Assembly: GCA_027494035.1 (NCBI GenBank)
Contig: JAOSJQ010000001.1
Coordinates: forward strand, 3,038,001-3,102,000
Origin: UTCFX2 sp002050125
GTDB lineage: Bacteria > Chloroflexota > Anaerolineae > Anaerolineales > UBA4823
Reading direction: 5' to 3'
DNA: 64,000 bases
Numbering within the stretch: position 1 is the stretch's first letter; the number at the start of each line of letters is the position of its first letter. The translations under genes and the position numbers were made by a program. Shown piece after piece: positions 59,559 to 64,000 of this stretch. The notes under the pieces were generated by a model. It was not told the origin of the DNA. It did no database searches and was given only the letters and a program-made list of their open reading frames with translations.

Positions 59559-62204
59559 TTACATCCAGGGCAGCCAGCGCCGGCGAATGGCGATCTCAAG
59601 GGGCCACAAAACCAGCAGCGCTGCCAGAATATACCACGTAAAGTCACGCGGACTGGCAGACGAATTCTCGTCAGCGGCTGATTGAGTTTGCTGCAGCAAT
59701 TCATCGAACGTGGTGAACTGTCCGCCGGTCAACTCGGTCCAGCGTTGAAGGTTCGTAAAACCAGCTTGGGGGTCGGCTGGCAACCACTCATCGGGCGGGT
59801 TGACCGCAAATGGAACCGCGCTTTCATAGCGCTCGCCGCCTGCATCTTGGTAAGCCAGAACTGCGCGATATTCACCTTCCGGCGGGCGAGCGAGTTCGGT
59901 TCGATAGGCGCCGATACCCTGCTGCACCAGGCTGAACTTGCGCACAGTCTGGGACTGATCGAGGTAGGAGAAAGTCACCTCTGCCAGATTGACCGGTTTG
60001 CCATCGGTCGTGAACAACGAAGCCTGGATGATCATTTTTTCCGGGTCCACTTGCACGTCCACCTGAGCCGCGCTCGAGGCAGGGTCAGCTAAGGCATAGC
60101 GCACCACCTGTGACCAAAACTTGCTTTGCGGCTCATCCTCCCAGGCGCCGAGCCATTCTGCCCCGTTGTCCGTCGTCCAAGCGATGACTCGCCCCAACCC
60201 GTATTGCCAGACCGACAGGATGGGATCTTCGAAGCTAGTAGATACCAGGATGTCCTCTGCGCCTTCTTCTTTCCGGCTGGAAAGGGCATTGTATCCCTGG
60301 AGTTCGGGCAGCGATTCGCGGCTCAGCCCGGAAAGGATGGGGTGGCTGGAGTCGAGCGCTTTCAGCCCGCTGACGCCGGTTTGGATGTTTTCGCTGCGCG
60401 CCGCCTGGCTCTCGGCGATCATAATATAGGGCAGTTTTTCGACGTTCTCGACGGCGTAAAAACGTCCCTTGCCGACCTCGGCGAGCTGTTCCAACAAGCC
60501 CTTGTCTGCTTCCAACCCCAGGGCGATCGTGGAAAGCGTGATCCCGTTGGCAGGCACCAGCCCTGCCAGCGACAGGAACTCATCGGGCGTCCCGTCGGTG
60601 CTTTGCCCGTCGGAAAGCAGCAGGATGTGCTTGTTATGCGGCGCATCCGCGGGGACGCCCGCCATGGTCAGCACGCCCTCGCGCATCGCCGCATACATGT
60701 AGGTGGTGCCGGAAGCCTCCATACGGTTGACGGTGTCTAACGCCTGCTGAATTTCCTCGGGTCCTGTCAACCGTTGAAGCGGGAAAGCCCATTGAAAAGC
60801 GTCTGAAAACGTCAAAATGCCGAGATAATCATCGACTTGAAGGGTTTCAATGGAGCGCATTGCCGCTTCGATCGCTAACGAAATTGAGGAAATGTCGTCC
60901 TGGTTGCGGACGTTCATGCTGCCCGAAAGATCCAGAATCAGCAGAAAAGTGATCGGCTGGCGCAGCGAACGCGCCGGCGGTTCGAGTTTGACTGGCAGCA
61001 TGGGTTCTAGGATCGAATTCTGGTAGCCGCCAAGGGTGTAGCTGTTCTGCCCGCCCAGAAAGACCACCCCTCCCGCGAACTCGGACGCGAACACTTGCAG
61101 CGCGATCTGTTGTTCCTGGTTTAGCTGGTTTGAAAGTAAGTTGTCGATGAAGATGACGCCGAACTGCCGCAACTGCGCCAGATTGGTCGGAAAAGCCGCA
61201 GGCTGGATTTGCGTGACCTGAATGTTCTGATCGGAGAGCAAGCGCTGCATTCGTTGAACAGGCGCCGAATTCGGGTTAGATGTTACGTATAGCACATTTG
61301 GCGGCGGGAACACCTGAATGGCGGCGAAAGCCTGGTTGTTTTCGAGAAATGGATCGGAGTCGAACTGGCTGCCGCTTTCATCGCTCTCAGAGGCGTTTCT
61401 TCCGACGACCTTCAACATCACGATGCCTTCCGGGACCTTGCTCAGCGGGATGCGATATAAACCTGAACCGACCTGCGTGGAGGAAACAGCTAAGCTCTCG
61501 CCATTTACGAAAAGCTCGAAAACCGGCGTGGATTCACTGGTTTCTCCTTGCACAGGCACAAAGACGTCAAAAGCCGTGCCAGCCCAAAGCGAACGCGGGG
61601 CTAAAACGTCGGCGACCGCCAGGTCGTTGGCTTGATTTCGGGGCGAAATCGGCACAGCATCCAGGCGCGCCCCCGCCTCTTTACTCGCAGTGAGCATTTG
61701 GTCGATCTGGTCGGCGCGTTCGACCAATCCATCCGTGGCGAGGATGATCCCGGCGAGCCGGCTGTCAAACAAACGTTCAACTTTCTGCAGCGCCCCGGCG
61801 AGGTCGCTCGATTTGGGATTGGTTTTTTCCAAAATCGTATCCAACGCCCCATCCTCTTCCGGCATGATAAAAACAGAGGAATTCCCATATACGCTCAAAA
61901 CGCGGTTTTCAGCCGCCATTTGCCATTCCCGGGCGGAGCGCCAGGCTGCCTCGCGATTGTCCCCGTCGATGCTGTCCGACAGATCCAGCAGCATCACGGT
62001 TTGCGGCGCGAACGCGTCTGCCGGTTTGCTCCTGGAGGCGTAGAACAGTCCCGCCCAGGCGATCAATACCAGACAGACCCTGAGAACCCAGGCAAGCAGC
62101 CATTTCAGGCGGGCTTTGCGGGCAAACCAGGTGAGCAGCGCTAAAGCCGCCAGCAGGGCGGCTAAAAGCTGCCAGTGAGAGACGATCTGGTCTAGCGCCG
62201 CCAT
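59559..62204 (-). CDS. VWA-domain membrane protein with glutamine-amidotransferase-like segment
   Basis: Protein of 881 residues from the ATG at 62204, which has GGAGG 10 bases upstream and overlaps the preceding gene by 13 bases. Two N-terminal helices (LLAALLAALALLTWFA, LLAWVLRVCLVLIAWAGLFY) are followed by a VWA-like segment with DLSDSID. A Rossmann-like amidotransferase-type region follows (VLYVTSNPNSAPVQRM to VVFLGGQNSYTLGGY), then a second VWA domain with the complete MIDAS motif LDLSGSMNVRN. The C-terminus has a transmembrane helix (FTWYILAALLVLWPLEIAI). It belongs with the MoxR ATPase and the next VWA protein in a BatA-like membrane complex of unknown role. Confidence 0.87.
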   Translation of the reverse strand: MAALDQIVSHWQLLAALLAALALLTWFARKARLKWLLAWVLRVCLVLIAWAGLFYASRSKPADAFAPQTVMLLDLSDSIDGDNREAAWRSAREWQMAAENRVLSVYGNSSVFIMPEEDGALDTILEKTNPKSSDLAGALQKVERLFDSRLAGIILATDGLVERADQIDQMLTASKEAGARLDAVPISPRNQANDLAVADVLAPRSLWAGTAFDVFVPVQGETSESTPVFELFVNGESLAVSSTQVGSGLYRIPLSKVPEGIVMLKVVGRNASESDESGSQFDSDPFLENNQAFAAIQVFPPPNVLYVTSNPNSAPVQRMQRLLSDQNIQVTQIQPAAFPTNLAQLRQFGVIFIDNLLSNQLNQEQQIALQVFASEFAGGVVFLGGQNSYTLGGYQNSILEPMLPVKLEPPARSLRQPITFLLILDLSGSMNVRNQDDISSISLAIEAAMRSIETLQVDDYLGILTFSDAFQWAFPLQRLTGPEEIQQALDTVNRMEASGTTYMYAAMREGVLTMAGVPADAPHNKHILLLSDGQSTDGTPDEFLSLAGLVPANGITLSTIALGLEADKGLLEQLAEVGKGRFYAVENVEKLPYIMIAESQAARSENIQTGVSGLKALDSSHPILSGLSRESLPELQGYNALSSRKEEGAEDILVSTSFEDPILSVWQYGLGRVIAWTTDNGAEWLGAWEDEPQSKFWSQVVRYALADPASSAAQVDVQVDPEKMIIQASLFTTDGKPVNLAEVTFSYLDQSQTVRKFSLVQQGIGAYRTELARPPEGEYRAVLAYQDAGGERYESAVPFAVNPPDEWLPADPQAGFTNLQRWTELTGGQFTTFDELLQQTQSAADENSSASPRDFTWYILAALLVLWPLEIAIRRRWLPWM

Positions 62205-64000
62205 GCCAGGCTCGCCTCCAACACCAGCAACAGTAACGCGATCCCCAGCAGCCAGGGGCGCAGATCGATTTGCGCCTTTTCCTGTTCGTTGGGCGGAATA
62301 AAGCCGCCCGGAGCAGTGGATTGCACCGAAACGACCCAATCTGGCGTTCGCAGGTCTGATTCGAGCAGGTCGCCAGCGTTTGCGCCGGTCGAGAACTCTT
62401 CCACGTCGCCATCGAATTTCAGCATTTTAAACCGATAAAAGCCCGGATCCTGGGTGAGGTCCCATTCAGCGGGCCATTGATCGTCCCATTGCACAACCGG
62501 CTTATCGGGCGGGAGCAATTGAAGCGCCTGATACGCCTTCAAGGGCGGCAACGCGAGCGGCTCGCCCGTTTTTATGGTTTGGGGAAGCGCCGAATTGCGG
62601 GAATAATCGACCAGGTTGGCGATCAACATCGGAAACGCGGGGTGTTGAGCAAAATTCCCGCGCGCCAGATCCGCCAACAGCACGACCACCGGGCGGGGTT
62701 GAGACGCTTGCGCCTGGACCTGTCCGTACAACAGGATCGGCGCATCATTGGCTGCCAGCAGCGTTTCCAGACCGGGATGCGGATTTGTGAGCTCATACAC
62801 CCTGCCCCAGCGCACCGAATTGAAATCGATCCCGTTGGTTATGGGGTGGCGTTTGGGTATGTGCGTCAATGCGTTGGCGGCAACCGCCTGGCTCGATCCG
62901 GCTGCCAGGCTGGGCAAAGAGCTGTCAGCCGGGGGTTCTACGAACAAGATGAGCCCTTCCGGCAGGTCGGTTGGCATGAAGCCGCGGAAAACGGTCAGGT
63001 CGAAACGATCTGGCTCGCCAGGCGCGGCGCGGTTGAGATAGTCGTCCACTGTAAATAGCTGCAAATCTACGAACCCGACCGCCTGGATGGCTTGCTGCAA
63101 GGGGTATGAATCGTCGGCGACCAACGCGACGCGCGGACGGTTGCCCGGCAGCAATCCCAGGCTGGCTGAGTCGTCGCCGGCTAACCCGTCTTCGCCTTGA
63201 AACGCGACGCGCAGCTCGCGCGGCGGCTCGACTGCGCCCGGCGTGACGCGCCAGACCTGCGCCACCGTTGAATTTGGGGCGATTTTGACCTCTGCCTGAG
63301 CCGCAGGCTTGCCGTCGATTTCGAGAACCGCCGTCCGGAGCGCTTCGCGTTCGCTAAAATTGGCGAAGCGCGTAAAGAGTTGATATTCATTTGCGCTAGT
63401 CTGCTGCACGTTCAATTCGGTAATCGCCTGGTTATCCAGCGAATCCCCAATGAAATGCCAGGCGACCGGAAATGAAAAACCCTCCAGGTCTGAGGCGTCC
63501 TTCCAGCCAAGATTACCGTCTGTGATAATATGAAATTGCGGTGCCAATTCCGGTTTCAGCAATGTGCGCCCGAGAAACAGCGCCTCGTGAAGCGCATCCC
63601 CGGCACCTCCCGCCTGGAGCGCGTCGACCGCGGCGGTCAATTGATCCGATTTCGAGTCACGACTATCCGCAACCACTTCCGCAATCCGCCCGAATTTGAT
63701 AACCGTCACCACGTCCCTTGAGCGGGCGTCTGCGATGATCCTTTTGGCTTGGATTTGCGCTTCGGAAAAGCGGGTTCCACTCCCTAGATTAGCGCGCATG
63801 CTGGTCGTCGTATCGATCAAGATCACGATCTGGCGGGCTGGGGCGAGCGGTAGACGCACGCTCCAGATGGGCTGGATCCACGCCAGGGTGAGCAAAACCG
63901 CAATCCACAAATCAACCAGCAGGATGCGCGTCACAGGCAGGCTGCGCACGCGCGGCCCTTTTGCCTCGTGCTCCAGAAATGCCCACAACTTGAGGTGCGA
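62192..64000 (-). CDS. BatA-like VWA-domain membrane protein (5' end outside the window)
   Basis: Open to the window edge; the frame continues upstream of 64000, so the true start is not visible. An N-terminal membrane helix (ILLVDLWIAVLLTLAW) is followed by a VWA domain whose MIDAS motif is IDTTTSM rather than DxSxS with the usual first Ser, so metal binding is uncertain. A CARDB/Ig-like region and a large C-terminal domain follow, then a last helix (LLGIALLLLVLEASLAW). The layout matches BatA/DUF4159-type proteins encoded with MoxR. Confidence 0.85.
   Translation of the reverse strand, partial: SHLKLWAFLEHEAKGPRVRSLPVTRILLVDLWIAVLLTLAWIQPIWSVRLPLAPARQIVILIDTTTSMRANLGSGTRFSEAQIQAKRIIADARSRDVVTVIKFGRIAEVVADSRDSKSDQLTAAVDALQAGGAGDALHEALFLGRTLLKPELAPQFHIITDGNLGWKDASDLEGFSFPVAWHFIGDSLDNQAITELNVQQTSANEYQLFTRFANFSEREALRTAVLEIDGKPAAQAEVKIAPNSTVAQVWRVTPGAVEPPRELRVAFQGEDGLAGDDSASLGLLPGNRPRVALVADDSYPLQQAIQAVGFVDLQLFTVDDYLNRAAPGEPDRFDLTVFRGFMPTDLPEGLILFVEPPADSSLPSLAAGSSQAVAANALTHIPKRHPITNGIDFNSVRWGRVYELTNPHPGLETLLAANDAPILLYGQVQAQASQPRPVVVLLADLARGNFAQHPAFPMLIANLVDYSRNSALPQTIKTGEPLALPPLKAYQALQLLPPDKPVVQWDDQWPAEWDLTQDPGFYRFKMLKFDGDVEEFSTGANAGDLLESDLRTPDWVVSVQSTAPGGFIPPNEQEKAQIDLRPWLLGIALLLLVLEASLAWRR

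Overview
The window is a gene-dense, GC-rich bacterial chromosome segment, most likely from an anaerobic Chloroflexota of the Anaerolineae type. This is inferred from gene content, not from a phylogeny: repeated lipoproteins with an NBR1-type Ig domain, a selenocysteine NAD-linked formate dehydrogenase, paired CooC-like ATPases, and a MurA with Asp at the active-site Cys position. No rRNA is present. There is one tRNA (Leu, anticodon UAG) and one complete insertion sequence.

Layout. 1-6472 (minus strand): glycerol use. A monoacylglycerol-lipase-like hydrolase is followed by glycerol kinase and the anaerobic glycerol-3-phosphate dehydrogenase GlpA, GlpB and GlpC; GlpA and GlpB look like one fused protein broken by a one-base shift. 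6478-10076: four head-to-tail lipoproteins with NBR1-like Ig domains; a fifth is at 17692-18999. 10240-16668: the formate dehydrogenase locus, with fdhD, a cysteine-less HndB-like protein, NuoE-like and NuoF-like subunits, and FdhA read through a UGA selenocysteine codon with a visible SECIS hairpin. 16806-21319: polyphosphate kinase 2, the fifth lipoprotein, a phosphoesterase and an MFS transporter. 21418-25355: a heterodimeric ABC exporter preceded by a previously unlisted leader: promoter with an internal palindrome, strong ribosome binding site, a 25-codon ORF, a long-range inverted repeat and an intrinsic terminator. This resembles a translation-dependent attenuator and is the most interesting element of the window.

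25396-41271: housekeeping and accessory genes: a dynamin-like GTPase, a beta-propeller lipoprotein, a D-Ala-D-Ala ligase-type ATP-grasp enzyme, DNA polymerase IV beside a nuclease-like protein, a PIG-L deacetylase, two CooC-like ATPases, CysS, a thiolase, an RDD protein, a YyaL-type thioredoxin-domain protein and ScpA. A 1333-bp insertion sequence with imperfect inverted repeats and a 6-bp target duplication sits between scpA and thioredoxin (41308-42640).

42745-55610: thioredoxin, MurA, prepilin peptidase, SecD and SecF, a small P-loop kinase-like protein, a SpoIIE-type phosphatase, a methyltransferase, RlmN, a HAD phosphatase, ClpP and trigger factor, tRNA-Leu, and a radical SAM protein with a helix-hairpin-helix tail. 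55611-58531: a tyrosine recombinase behind a perfect palindromic operator, and a CAP-LysM surface protein split by a second one-base shift. 58534-64000: a MoxR ATPase and two VWA-domain membrane proteins, the last cut by the window edge.

Both apparent frameshifts fall in runs of five G or C, so sequencing or assembly error must be considered before calling either gene broken.
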